Shown here piece after piece: positions 11,801-24,500 of a stretch of DNA of 64,000 nt. This DNA is from Bolinopsis microptera (lineage: Eukaryota; Ctenophora; Tentaculata; Lobata; Bolinopsidae), in contig NC_087080.1 of NCBI RefSeq assembly GCF_026151205.1, positions 7,792,797 through 7,856,796 on the forward strand, in the 5' to 3' direction. A program made the translations under genes and the position numbers. Under the pieces are notes generated by a model that saw only the letters and a list, made by a program, of their open reading frames with translations, was not told the origin of the DNA and did no database searches. Each line of letters begins with the position of its first letter. The stretch's first letter is position 1.

Positions 11801-13801
11801 GGCCAGAAACCGTTGACCAGAACAGAGAGAGAGAGAGAGAGAATACAGTTTCTGAATTGACATCACAGATTCTTACTGATCGGGGGAGGGGGGATTCCAA
11901 TGGTGAAAAATGGTAACATTTTACAACAACCCCTAAAACTTTTCTTATGCCGTACAAAAAGTCTTGTTTCAGACATCCTGATCACAGCCGAACACCAAGT
12001 ACCAACCAAATATGGCACAGAATGTGCCCTGAGGGTGGTATCCTCCGGTGAATCCCGTTCCAGACCACACTCCTGGTATAATAGAAGGAGAGAGACCAGG
12101 AACGGTGACGTCATATTCTCAGCAGATAACGAGGAGATTCTACTGATAGGACTCCGTCCAGAGCGTGGGAATTTAGCAGTGCAAAACAGTGTGTTTAGAC
12201 AAGGAATTGAGATGAGGGGGTACCAGTGGGTTGATGTTAGCTATCCAGAAGCAGATGAGAAAGGGAGACGGGAGTACGGTTTTGAGTTTCACGAGTCTGC
12301 TTTTTTACTCAGATGTGGTGATAAGGTGAGGTTTTATATTATATATATAATACTACATATAGTACTATATAATACTAATATAGTATATAATACTATATAT
12401 TATTCTGGTGTTGTGATTCTACTTGAATGATTATACTTGATCATAGGGTTCAACAAAATTGTATTCCCAATATGAAAATATAAATTCCTTGTCCAGCTAA
12501 TTGATAAATATGATTTTTTGAGGAGTTATCTTCCAGATTATGATCACTATTCCATACGGAGAGCTGACTACTGCCAAAGAACAATTTTTAAGTAGTATTA
12601 ACACGGTAAAATTCGAATTGGGGACAGAAGAACCAGTTTCAATTCAATATGCTCAAAGGTGTCAAGGTCAGTACTCAGCAAATGTGTGAGTAGAAAATTG
12701 AAACTTTATTTTAAAGACTTGTTTCATTTACACATTCATCATCAAATAACTACTGAAAAATTATTCTTAATAAGACAAAACAATATTTTAATTCATTGAT
12801 TTCACAGGAGGGCTATATATAAAGTAATAAATAAAGGAATTAAGCAAATCTAAATTACACCTTGCAGACTACCCAGGTTGCATTTTTATAGAATAAAACG
12901 TAAGTAACTCTTAACTGATACATATATTTAATCAGGTGCACCGTCACCATGGGATTGTGGATCTACAGGAGAACATTTCAACCCAGACTCAGTTGAACAT
13001 GGCTGTGCGGATTGCGACGTAAGACATGTGGGGGATTTTGGTAACGTTCTAGCTGGAGAAAACAGTAAGGCTTATTTCTATGTTAAATATCTTTTCTCCG
13101 TGACTCTTACTATAAATATCTTGTTTTGCAGACAGACTTTAATGACTTAAAATTGAGGGAACTCTCAGTTGATTCATGTTAAAGACCAAAATTTCAAAAC
13201 CCTTGTCCTTTACCTCCGTGATATTTTCTGTTTCAATTTTTTTCAGCAGATTGCTAGAATAATACTTATTGCCAGATCAGGTGGACTTCAAGGCCACTTA
13301 CATTATTGGGGGTGGAGGAAAAAAGTCAGAAGTGAGGTATGACAGAAGCAGAGGGGAGAAGTATGCAGTGTATCGAGTGAAAGGCAAGGAACCTTTTGGT
13401 ATGTCTGGAGAACACAACATTGAGGGAAGAGGTATAGTGCTGCATGAGAATCCGGATGACCTCGGAGTGGATGATGAAAATGGTGATTATATAATGAACT
13501 CTTCTATGATTTAATCAGTATACATTACTTAATCTATCATGAACCAAGAGCATAATCCTGCAATAATTTCACCTAAAATATTTCACAATCTTTCTCAATC
13601 TTTCTCAATCTTTCCTTGAGAAAACAAATACCTGGTAGATGATCGAGCTTTTTTCTTTTTTTGTTTTGCTTCTACATTTTTGGCCCCTGGGTAATAGAAA
13701 TAATCTTGTCATTGTTAAAGTGAGTGATCTTTTTAGAGGTACGGTACAATGGGAACGCTGGTGAAAGGGTGGCTTGCTGCACTTTAAAACCATTAAAATA
13801 A
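8876..13801 (+). CDS. Secreted Cu/Zn superoxide dismutase-like protein with a ~307-residue inserted domain; frameshifted in exon 1
   Basis: Six exons with matching phases: 8876-9607, 11973-12325, 12537-12666, 12936-13064, 13276-13482 and 13737-13801. Exon 1 starts with a signal peptide (MIRFGLLLICISLTLDV) and the SOD N-terminus. At about 9000 a 5-base excess (relative to the paralogue at 16325) breaks the frame between KHG and SGEEIG, and removing 5 bases would make the total length fit. The SOD copper loop reads HGLHLYG, so the second His of the usual HGFHVH is Tyr. About 307 residues unlike SOD follow, from the end of exon 1 through exons 2-3, ending in YAQRCQ. The SOD fold then resumes with SPWDCGSTGEHFNP, RHVGD, GIVLHENPDDLG and GNAGERVACC. 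So the other copper/zinc ligands, the active-site Arg and the disulphide cysteines remain. It could be a live gene with a sequencing error, or a decaying copy with altered metal binding. The inserted domain is not identified. Confidence 0.7.
9640..11700 (+). mobile_element. 5'-truncated non-LTR retrotransposon with reverse transcriptase and RNase H (I/Jockey-like group)
   Basis: An open frame from about 9640 to 11481 starts inside the RT domain (GSPQGGVLSPLLWN), with FADD as the catalytic box. It continues to an RNase H domain that keeps the D-E-D-D residues (FTDGS, YQCELFAI, FSDSQ, NELADELA), then ends with a C-terminal Cys-His motif (CEHCPGEAETSQHFLCEC). Presence of RNase H places it with the I-like rather than the RTE or CR1 lineages. 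The 5' part (endonuclease, ORF1) is missing, as is usual for truncated LINE insertions. It sits in intron 1 of the domain-inserted SOD gene in the same orientation. The ORF is otherwise uninterrupted, suggesting a fairly recent insertion. Confidence 0.85.
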
Positions 13802-16324
13802 GGTGAATGAAATAACATTAATTTCCGTTCAAATAAAGTCCATTAGGTAAAACCATCGGAGTATCATGATGAACCTACTTTAATGTTCCACAATCGAATA
13901 TTTTGTTGAAAATTTATATAACTCAGAATACTAATCTCTGTTTTATTAATATAATATATAAATGCAATTATTACTATTGGTATTGAACATTACCTTAATT
14001 GGAAATCGATAAAAATACAGATAAACTAATTACCTATTCAACTTGACATCCCCTTTAACTTGTTAGGTCCAAAGGAGTTGCTTGAAGAAGGCACAAGGTA
14101 AATAAGCAGAGAATCATAGACGAGACCATTATTTTTAGTACAATTTACATGTTTTGGCACGGGAAAAAATTTCTTTTTTTAATGAAAATTGTTAGACATT
14201 AGACAATGTACCCCTTGATTTTAGAATAAAATTTAGTTTGCAGTCGAGTTCTTTATTTAAAATCTTGCTTCGAATTGATGTATAATTTTAAAATTTGATT
14301 TTTTTGAAAACTGTGTTTTTGTTGGGTCCACACTGTAAAAGATTAACGAAAAATTCAATTAAAATTATAAGAGGAAATAGCTTACAAAATAGTGAAAATG
14401 TGATCAAGAATATGAAATGGTTCAGCCAGTCGTTGATAAATTACACATGGGAACTGACTTTCTAACTCTACCAGATCACATAAAGGTTGACCAAATTACA
14501 CACAATAATTAATGGATGATTACAGTTACACAGTGCAGAAGATAATCTGCGTCATATCGTTACTGAGTTATTTGTTTATGTTATTTAATAACTCACTAGG
14601 TCCATCATTTAAAAAGTGGCCAGTTGTTTCTAAATAAGGTCATATTATGGTATATTTTGTTATATTATGTTACATTCTATGAGCGTGTGACCGGATTCGG
14701 TAAGGCTACATTCTTTACTGACTGTGGCAAATTGTTTACTTTATTATTTTTCAACTACAGTACCGGTAGTGTTATTATAATAAATCGATTTAGAATTATC
14801 GATTTAGAATTGAGATAACTGATAATCATTATAGTAGAGGACTTCACGAGATTTTCTGCCCGATAGAAACACTGAACATACGTCATACAGGGTGGGCCAA
14901 AAGTCAGTACCCATACGTTGGCCTATATAGCTCAGTCACTGAGTGCCCAATTGAAATAATTCTTTCTGGTATGACTTAGTACCACCACTGGTTCGAGGAA
15001 TTTGTCAACTCGAAAAATATTCGTGTTCATTTTTTTTCAAATGAAGGTTCATTTTCGCATTTATTTGATATAGTTTGGATAGTCGGATCGAGCTAAATTT
15101 TATTGAATTGTGTTTGGCCATTCGAATAACGTTTGTCATATTAGAGTTTTAGCTTCTTAGATGACCGAGATACGAAGCATAACGAGTTTATTCAGTACGT
15201 GTGATCAGGTGATACTAGTTACTTAATCACGTGATAAGGTGACCCCGTTAAACATTATGGGAATCGTTAAGGCTGCCAAATTAAGCTGTCGTGTCACGGT
15301 GTCACATAATCACCCAATAAATTTTGCTAACGATACACAAAATGCTTGATAACTTCGTCATTTCTGATCCGTTTCACATAATTTTTTCAGATCAGATGCA
15401 ACATTTAATAATCTACCGTCTCTGAAAAACTAAGCGTCCAGCATGTTCAGAGAGAACAATATAGGTGTTTTAATATTGAATGGGCGTGGTCTAAAATATT
15501 CGAATTTTAAAATTTTGGTGACGGATTCCTCGAACAAGTAGGTACAGTATGCCATCTCCGAAGCGACAACTCTCAAATATAAAACATTGCGGAGGTAGTG
15601 TGTGTTTAGTAAGCTGCAGAATCGAACTATTTGCAAAATATTACGACACCTAGTACCTACATGCTGCCTCTGATCCACTCCACTTTTTACTCGGACATTG
15701 AAGCTGCCAGCTAAGTTGAGTAAGTCGAAGTCGTATCCACTTCAATAATCTTAACTGATAGTTATCTCGGATAATTCGTTAAAAGAACTTTCGTTTATCT
15801 AGATTGGGCATGGGCCCGTGGGCCGATCAAATGTCAATGAGCATAATATGACGTCTAAATTAGCATTGCAAATTTTCCAACATTCAATCTATTGCCGCGA
15901 TTTTCGAGGCTTTTTGTCGCGATTTTGAAAACAGTTTATAAATTCAATGGATTACTTTTCCATCACTTGTTCACGGATGAATGGCAATAATATATGATGA
16001 CTGTGCAACGTGACCCTACTGTGAGCAGCAAAGGCTTCAGTTCCAAAGCTCGCACAATAACCATCTGGTGAACTGTTAAAGATGAACAAATTGGCTTTTT
16101 AGTCAATATTTTCCTTTACCTATAACAAGGTTATCTATTTTGTATTTAATTTGTAAGATGAGGTCGTTAATTGGCCAACTAAACACACTTAGAAATAGAG
16201 TGATGACTGATGGTGGTCTCAGTTTTCACGACAACCTCCTTAAGTTTAAGAATAATTTTTCAAAACCCCATTAATTTTAAGAACAATTTTTCAAAACACC
16301 ATTTATCACAGCTCGGGGAAAATT
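13802..16324. other. Spacer between the two SOD genes; possible mariner-type end
   Basis: No gene recognised. At about 14888 the text CAGGGTGGGCCAAAAGTCAG resembles the terminal inverted repeat of some Tc1/mariner elements, but I did not find the opposite end. Open frames here (for example 15430-15678 on the minus strand) show no domain. The promoter of the second SOD presumably lies just before 16325. Confidence 0.35.
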
Positions 16325-17824
16325 ATGAGATTAGGATTTCTGCTCGTCAGCCTTGCTATAATAACTCTGGATGTGTACTCTGCTCAAACAATAAAGGCTG
16401 GATGCACAATGAAAAAGCATGGTAGTGGGGAAGAAATAGGAAGGGTGTTATTCATGAAGGAAGGCACAAACAAGTATACCGTGGTAGCAAGGCTCAGGTC
16501 TGACGAGGAAACCGTGAAAACTGGAGAGCATGGATTTCATGTCCACACTAACGGTGTGGACGAGACAATGGGTATGAACAGTTCTTACAGTCAACCAAAA
16601 CAACTCATAACTTATTTTTTGATATTGTTCTACTGCAGGACTAGGTATAACTTATTCCAATAAAACAAAGTATCAAATTCTTTTGAAATTGAGGACAAAT
16701 AATTCTTAACGAAGTAGATTACAAGTTTATTCAATCAGACAGCTGGGATTGTGGTACAACAGGAGGACACTTCAACCCAGAAGTTGTCAACCATGGCTGT
16801 GCAGACTGCGATGTGAGACATGTGGGAGACTTTGCTAACATTAAATCAGGAGAGGATAGTGAGTCCTGTTATAATTGTTGTTGTTAAGATCTCTCTTTTT
16901 CAATAACTTACACTTAAATAAGTAGCTTAGAATCACTTTCTTGTATGTTATGTTATGTTATAGCTATAGCTTAGATTTTTCACTGTAATGTCCTATTTGT
17001 GCAGAGTCCAGTGTCACCTTACTGGTAAAACATATCTGAAAACGAAATTTAGATACAATTTCCAAAGCCAAAATTCTTAAAAATCACAAGTTCCTTCCTT
17101 CTCCATCATCCAGAGGCGGCTATTTGGAGCGTCCAGGCGTCCGTGGATGCCCTAAAAGTATTATCTGGTGCTAGAAAAAAGAAAAAGTATCCGGAAATAT
17201 CGCGATATAAAGCTTGTTATTTTACTCAAACGTTTGAATGTAAGACACCCGACACAACCGCCAGCCAACAACCATGAGCCGCCTCTGCCGTCATCCTCGA
17301 TAACTTTAGTTTCAATTGCATTTTGTGATCCATCAGAGTACTGAAAAGAAACTAATTCACAGATCAAGTGAAGTTCAAGGCTATATTCACTGTTGAGTCC
17401 GGAGATGTGTTGGAAAAGAGGAGACCAGAAGGGAGACAGTGGTACAGCCAAAGCAACGGGGCAAAAATTGTGAGGTATACTGTGAAAGAGGCCCCCTTTG
17501 AGATGACTGGACTTCATGGTATAATTGGGAAAGGAGTTGTTCTGCATGATAACCCAGACGACCTTGGTTTATCAGAAAACAATGGTAATTGTGTAGATCC
17601 CTAAAAATACAAGTAGTATACATTAGTTTATTTAACAAGTTACAAGTGTGTTTTTAGTGTGTGTATATCATTTGATCAACATCTCCGAGAAACCAAAATA
17701 AGCCTGCCATATTATTAAATCTAAACGTGAGTAACATATAACATGTTCAGGGGCCAGCTACAGTGGAAATGCTGGCAGCAGGAAGGCGTGCTGTACTTTG
17801 GAAAACCTAGAATTAGGTGAATAA
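16325..17824 (+). CDS. Secreted Cu/Zn superoxide dismutase, four exons, apparently intact
   Basis: Exons 16325-16571, 16739-16858, 17363-17584 and 17751-17824 join through three phase-1 introns to 221 codons (220 residues). Residues 1-19 are a signal peptide (MRLGFLLVSLAIITLDVYS), so the enzyme acts outside the cell or in the secretory path, converting superoxide to oxygen and hydrogen peroxide. Metal ligands are complete: His72, His74, His93, His101, His110, Asp113 and His184 (from HGFHVH, GGHFNP, NHGC, RHVGD and VVLHDNP). The active-site Arg207 (GNAGSRKACC) and the disulphide pair Cys87/Cys210 are present. An extra NHGCADCDVRH stretch has additional cysteines. The AATAAA polyadenylation signal at 17820-17825 overlaps the TAA stop. 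It is a tandem paralogue of the gene at 8876-13801, with the same splice positions. Confidence 0.9.
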
Positions 17825-18300
17825 AACAGTTTTCTGACAGTTGCTGACAATTATTATCCAATTTTAGACCGGGTTTATAGTATGCGATATCAAATATTGT
17901 AATATTTAGCTGAGATTTATTTGTCCACGTCATAAAGACTTTTTAGTACATCAAAGAGTTTTATGGTCAAAGAGTCTTTTGCTGACAGCAAATTGTTCGC
18001 AAGTGCCGACTCGTGCACATTATCTTCTCAAAAACGCTCAGTTTAGGAGTTATTAGTTGATAACGTCTGCATGATATGTAAAAACACCAATAAGCATTCT
18101 AAGTTATATATACATAATAAAAACAAAAGTTAATAAAACGAAAGTTAACTTTATTACCAATTGTTCAATCAATACATATCATAAATTCTAATATTGGAAC
18201 CACTGCGCAGAATGGATGTCTTAAACTATAATTTTGTTGTCACTAATATAATAATATAATAATCCATTGACTTTCAAAGTTGAATTTTAGTTACCTTAGT
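17825..18300. other. Spacer downstream of the SOD gene; no gene seen
   Basis: AT-rich sequence with several short direct motifs (for example TAATATAATAATATAATAAT near 18245-18265). There is no ORF of interest. Confidence 0.4.
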
Positions 18301-18304
18301 CTTC

Positions 18305-19660
18305 ACATAGCCATGTGTATACGCGTACTGCGTGACGCGTACGGCGGTCGCGCTACTGCAAGCGAGAGGGCTCTGGTTAGAGCAAACCTTAGTCGGTAAT
18401 ATTAGGGAGGGATTTATGGGTGTTACAAATATGGACTGTTATAAATATGGTTCTTTGTGAAAAAAAAATCGAAAATCGAAAATCGAAAATATTGATAATT
18501 TTGTTTCAATTTCGCAATTATAGTCTATTAGTGTATATACTAAGAGCGCCAACTTGCGGGTGAACATTTTATGTCTCTATATGTAATAAGCGCCATGAGC
18601 TGGCACAGCATTTTTGTCTCTGATTTTGACAAATTTGGTACCAAAAGTTGCCTCTAACTGTGAATAATGAAAATTCGCCGTGTATGGTGTAGCACAGTAA
18701 CCTCGAGCTGTATGTGGGCCTCATGTGCATTACAAGAATTTACAAAGGACGAAAAATGATTAATTTATTGCTTAAAATGCCTATAACTCCTAAAATATTC
18801 ACATAACCTTACCTGGGGACCTCAGGCTATTATATATATGTTCATAATCATAGAATCATAGAATAGAGATTCGGCGGGATGACAGGCTGAGCGCGGCCCA
18901 GTAAACCTAATCATGTGCTTTCGTTTCACATAGCCATGTGTATACGCGTACTGCGTGACGCGCTTGTTTCACAAGTAGAATAGAACTCCTTTGCCGCCTT
19001 CGGCGGTCGCACGCTACTGCAAGCGAAAGGGCTCTGGTTAGAGCAAACTCAGATGCAACTTTTGGTACCAAAATTATAATATTTGCAGCACCAAATTTTT
19101 TAGAAATTTGTTCAAAATTTCCCCATTCACGCATAACATGCAAAAAACCCTTGTGTGTTGTGTTCAGATTAAAAAATGTTGAAAATAATTTTCCTTTAAA
19201 TTTTATAAAATGTTAGTATACTAAAGTTTCGTTTCGATGAGCTGATTACGATGTCATAATGATAATGTGATAATAAATGAAAATGTGAAAGTTATAGGCC
19301 GGCCCAAAAACTAAAAATTTTATTGACGATGGCAATCCATCGAGATCGTTGCTCTGCGAAGCAAAGCAACGATCGACGACGAAGCGAAGCAAGAATGCTA
19401 GTTTGCGCGATGCGTCGAAACGGCAAAGTCCTCCAAACTAAAAATTTGCGTGAAAAAAGCACGCGCGGTAAACAAGCGCCGTGTATATTAGTTGCTCTAT
19501 CTTACTGGGCCGCGCTCAGCCTGTCATTCCGCCTAATCTCTATTTATGTTTATGAACATGATAGCCTGAGGTCCCCAGGTAAGCTCTATCCAGAGCCCTT
19601 GCGCTGCAGTAGCGCGAAAGCACATTACATGGTTACATGGTTAGGTGAAGCCGTGTAGCA
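18305..19660. repeat. Foldback repeat cluster with GC-rich arms
   Basis: A segment CATAGCCATGTGTATACGCG...GGGCTCTGGTTAGAGCAAAC occurs twice in direct orientation (18307-18390 and 18929-19050). Pieces recur inverted further right: TACCTGGGGACCTCAGGCTAT at about 18811 pairs with ATAGCCTGAGGTCCCCAGGTA at about 19561. The text GACAGGCTGAGCGCGGCCCAGTAA (about 18880) pairs with TTACTGGGCCGCGCTCAGCC (about 19503). The whole can fold into a long hairpin. No transposase ORF is present, so it would be a non-autonomous foldback element or a nest of them. Confidence 0.7.
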
Positions 19661-19849
19661 TTTTCAACGAAAATTGCTTATACAGTATACACGGTGGATT
19701 TATTTTATTCACATTTTTAGACAACTTTTGTTACCAAATTTATCGAAATCGGGGGAAAAAAGTTCGCTCTGCTCGCGCTTGGCGCTTATTACACTAATTA
19801 CTATAACAACATTGATTGACGATGTCAATGCAATCCTTAACTTCGCATC

Positions 19850-20015
19850 TCGCCGATCTGCATACGGTGTGGTTTCGAGAAGATTTGACGGATGTTACTC
19901 GTATAAATTTCTTCGAAGTAGACCATTAACAATGGTCGACCATTGTTAATGGTCTACTGGGCCGCGCCGCGCATCTTCTCGTTGATCAACGAGAAGATGC
20001 GCGGCGCGGCCCAGT
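19850..20015. repeat. Near-perfect palindrome related to a second copy at about 27200-27320
   Basis: Positions about 19921-20012 read GACCATTAACAATGGTC followed by its mirror, then CTACTGGGCCGCGCCGCGCATCTTCTCG-TTGATCAA-CGAGAAGATGCGCGGCGCGGCCCAGTAG, an almost uninterrupted inverted repeat. The preceding GACGGATGTTACTCGTATAA and ATTTCTTCGAAGTAG recur at about 27198-27235, where the GC-rich arm is rearranged (GTAGCGCGCGCCG). So these are two copies of one foldback family. Confidence 0.75.
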
Positions 20016-20264
20016 AGTGCATTGCGCTACAATAACCACATTGCTGCTTTCACACCAAATTTAGTATTTTTTCCATTATCATACATTTTTGTAAAAAAGC
20101 AATTAAATAGTGAAAGGATCAAAAATACGAATGGTCGTTTTTTGCAGGAAAAGAGGGATTTATCGGACTTGGATAATTGAGGTGGGCCGGGTGGGTTTAA
20201 ATATTTTGTATTCCTCCCGTCCGTTACCATGATGCATGACGACTAGCCGCGCGCAAGGGTTGCA

Positions 20265-21362
20265 ATTGCTAGAATTCACGGTGTGAATTCTAGAACGTGG
20301 TTTAAATTGATACATTTTTTATACCTCTTATTAGGTAGTGCGCCATCGACAGTGATGAGTGAGCCGCGCGTGCCGACTGTAGGATGGTTTTTTAGCGCTA
20401 ATTTCGGCCAGCACAATTTTCTTCAAACAAATAAATATTGAGTATCTTTCCCGACCTCCAATTGCAACAAAAATTGGTAAGCTTACTCATAGACTTACAA
20501 GGAAAGTGCCCGAAAAATTTAAAGCATATCCAACCATCAGACATTCACATTGTGTTACAGCTAAAAGCAGCGTATTTTGCCCCATTTTGATCACTATATC
20601 AACTCCGATATCCACCAATTTTTTGAACAATTGTGAAAGCCCTATTGGAAGGTCGTCGCCAATTTCCAGAATGTTAAGGAACTGAAAATAAATCCGAATA
20701 ATACGACAAAAATGGTCAAATTTGGACGAATTTGGTCAAATTACGCGACTTTTACTTGTCATACGTTGTATGACCCGCCGGCATTCACTAACAGGAATAT
20801 TCATATGGGAGTAGAGGAGCACACCTCCACCCACTCTAGCATCTCGGTCCGAGCGGGAAACCACATATAGTATATAGAGTATTTGCACAATACTGGGTGG
20901 ACGAGCTGGCACCTAGCTCCTTTCTTACAACCACCCAAAGCTGCAAAATCTAGGGCAATATCTGGGATGATTGAACTCACATGGACTGCCGTCTACACAG
21001 TGGTGTAACTTTGCCTGTTGGCGCCCCCCGCTCAGTGACGAAAAGCGCCCCCCTAAAATTTTGTGTCCCTAAAAAAAAAAAAAAAAAAAAAAAGGTCGGG
21101 TACTTTTTTTCTCGCCCCCCTACAGCTTTTTGCGCCCCCTGAAGTAAAAAAGGGTACCCCAAATATTTTTTTCGCGTCGACCGAACGCTAAATTGGACAG
21201 GGAAATACACAAACAAGGCGTTTTTTCAGTGAAAGGGCCTAAAATTCAGGAAAATTGCGCCCCCCTTATACGGCGCCCCCGCACAGCGGGGTCTGCTTGT
21301 TGCATATTACAAAATGTATCAATTCACAATTTAAACCACGTTCTAGAATTCACACCGTGACT
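20265..21362. repeat. Inverted-repeat-flanked block with poly(A) and CGCCCCC motifs
   Basis: The sequence GAATTCTAGAACGTGGTTTA at about 20283 is mirrored at about 21329-21350 (TAAACCACGTTCTAGAATTC), together with TTGATACATTTT/AAAATGTATCAA. Between the arms are an oligo(A) run (about 21070-21092), several GCGCCCCC motifs, and an inverted copy of part of the zinc-finger ORF found at 26650-26890 (here about 20797-21000). The block looks like nested repeat debris with no coding function. Confidence 0.65.
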
Positions 21363-21543
21363 GTAAAATAAACGATTTTGTTCTTTGATAACACTATTTA
21401 TTTACAATGAGGTTTCCAAATGAGTACAGTTGAATGATTGCAAAAAAATTGATAAACTTAAAGTAAAAGGCGAACGACCCCTTATAGTTATCATGTAAGT
21501 CAGTTAAATCACTAACTCAGCTTTCTCAAGTTCACTTTGCAGT

Positions 21544-24500
21544 CTATTCCACTGGTTTAACCAGACGAGCACGAGATCTCCTGGCGAACACCTCTAAAAC
21601 AGCACAGATACAAACAGAGAGGCCAGAGCTTCCAGCAACCAGCCAGCATCCTTGAGTGTATGTCATAAACTTTATCACCATCAGAGCCACCAGGTGACCA
21701 ACATACATTGATAACGTCCACGATATTATCCACAGAGATGAGGCCTGGGACTTGTTCTTTCTAGTGTATCTTCTTTTCGCAAGGGTCACTTGTGTCTCCT
21801 CCAGCGCCGGAAGTGCAGCAATGGAAATGAGTTGGGTTCCAAGCCCGATGAAAAATGTCCCAGCGTAAGCCAACTTAGGGACGATGTCGAACAAACCCCA
21901 CAGATGTTGTCCAGGAAAGATGAGAAAGATTCCTATGATAGAAAGGAGAGCTCCGACTATCATTGTCTTAAAGTTGGACACCCAGCCCATTTGTAGAATG
22001 TACCCTGCTCCAGCTGATCCGATTATAAATGATACGAACATGACGGTCACATAGGTACTTCCCTGGCCTGTCTCCATTGCAAACTTGTCTTGTAGGTAAG
22101 GGGTTGTGATAGCTGAGGCATATCCTTCGATCATAGCAGTCAGACCTTGACCAACTAGAGGAAATATCACCAGCCAAGAGAGACCATTTTCACACGGCTC
22201 ATCCGAGTTTGAGTTCTGAGATGTCATAGCCTGCTTGTTAGAATTAGATTGTCCATTTTCATGATTGACTTCCTCAGCTTGAGCTTTCCGATACACAGGG
22301 TCCGAGGTTCTTGGCAAGATGAAGAAATTATACAGCCAAAAAGCTACACAAATCAGACTAACAACAAAGTACGGCTCGTTGAAGCTGTGAGCCTGATATA
22401 CGTAGCCGCTAATAAGGATGGACAGACCTCCTCCTAGATAATCAGAACTTATATACAAACCCACAGTAAGGTTAAAATGGTCAGGGAACCACACCCTACA
22501 GCTTGTTACTGCCGTTTTACAGCTAATGAAGGACAGTGCGCCCAGAACCAGCCTTTGCAGCATGAGGATAACGGCAAGAAGTTGGTTATATTTTGTAGGA
22601 AGATATTCTGCCACACCCTGACCTAAAGAGAAACACAATTAATTCTTTATCAGAATGGGAAAAAACATGAGTAATAATAATGAGTAAGTTTTGAATTGGG
22701 TTAATTTTTCTGTGGCAACTCCTTGATTTCTGTGGCGCAACTTAATTATTAATCTTTTGATTCTTAATTTATGTTAATGGATGATACCTGTATAATATTA
22801 ACATCGTTGATGAGTTGCGAAGCATCTCTGCGCGTGTACGTTTAATTAGTAACGTTACACTAAACCTTTAAAATTTCAGTAAAAATGGCTGCAAGGCCGG
22901 ATTAAACGGATTAAACGATTCAAAAGTCAAATTACAATGGTAATGTCTGACCAGATATAAAAAATTAGATTTACCCAAAAGTCATAAAATATATAATATA
23001 TACAATGAACCCTGTAAATCTTAAGAGTGAGATTCAAAATACTTAATAATTTAACTGAACTTTTTTGAAAGTGTTCCGAGTCATAGATTATAATTTGGCA
23101 ATATTGTTAATGTTAGGAATTTGTTTGGAGGACGCTTTAGGGAATCTTCGTTCATGAGCTTTGGTAAGGAACCTTCCTAGGTCTCCGATGGTTGAAGGGT
23201 GTGCGAAGATCTGTCCAATGTCAGAGAAGAGTAATGTTTTACTTTGTTGGGACAAACAGTGGCGGAGATCTTCATAGAGAGGGCAAGTACGCAATACATG
23301 AAGTTCATCTTCGATGATTGGATCAGGGAAAGGAAGCTCTAGAAGAAGATCAAGTGACTCCGCATCTGTAGTGGAACAGTGTTTGCATGCCCTATTCGAA
23401 AGTTTATGTCGATGCATGCCATGTCTTCCAGTTTCGATGTTGTATTGATGCGAGCTTGTTCTGAGTTGCGCAAGTCTCCTAGTCTGCTGTGGCCGTAGGT
23501 TGATCGACAGGTATGTTTCGCAACCGAAGCTTGCCTTGATGAGGTTGTAGAATCCTAGTTTTCTGTTGAGTTTTCGCTCTTTGTTCCATTGTTGAACGAA
23601 AAGGGTTTTCATAGCCTCGCTGATTTCGAGCGGGTTTGAGATATCACTTCCTCCTGTCAGTTGTTTCACAGTGTTCTTGGTGGATTCCAGCCGGGAGAAC
23701 CATAACAGATTCAGATCCCTCTGCTCGGCGTAAGCGTGCCTTACTAAAGAAGAGCATCCCTCTTTGTCAAGTCCCTCCAACCTCCCGAGGTAGCTATAGA
23801 CTTGGGACGTAAGCTCGATGGCAAGCGGGTATCTTCCAGTGTCACCCCACACAGCGGTGTTTGAAGTCGATTTGTTGACATTCAGGCCGGTGACCGACAA
23901 CTAGGAACCTCTCATTCCGGCCTCCCACAGGTATCATATCACATGGCCCAATCAGTGACGTATCATTTGTGATGTGATCCATATTATAACCATCCTAACA
24001 GCCGGACAACCAAGAACCTGGGTAGGGTTCATGTGACAGTTTAGTAAGTACTAAGTAGCTATGTATTATGAAGTATATTAAGAAGTGTTTGAGCTCTCGG
24101 CATGTGTTCACATTCCATTTCTGTGTATATTCCGTTTTCATGTAACGCAATATGTATGTACTAACGGACGTGAGCCCTGTCCGAAAGGGGCTGGTTTGAA
24201 TTTGATACATGAAATTTGTGATTGGATCTTTAAAAAGTCTTACCTGCACAATTAACAATCAGTAACGCCATAACGAAGCACTGAACAGCATGTAACGAGA
24301 ACTTCCTGACGTGGAGCAAATATTCCAGAATATCGTAAATCGCGCTCAGGAGGTGTCCAAAGGCGGGTATCATACCGATCAATCCGACTTGAATCTCCGG
24401 AATTCCTGCGAAATATGCGTTAGAAAGAATTGTTATGTAAATGTTGCTGTAAAGTACCTTCGGAGATTATACCTCGAAGTCAGAAGTGGAATGTGAAAGC

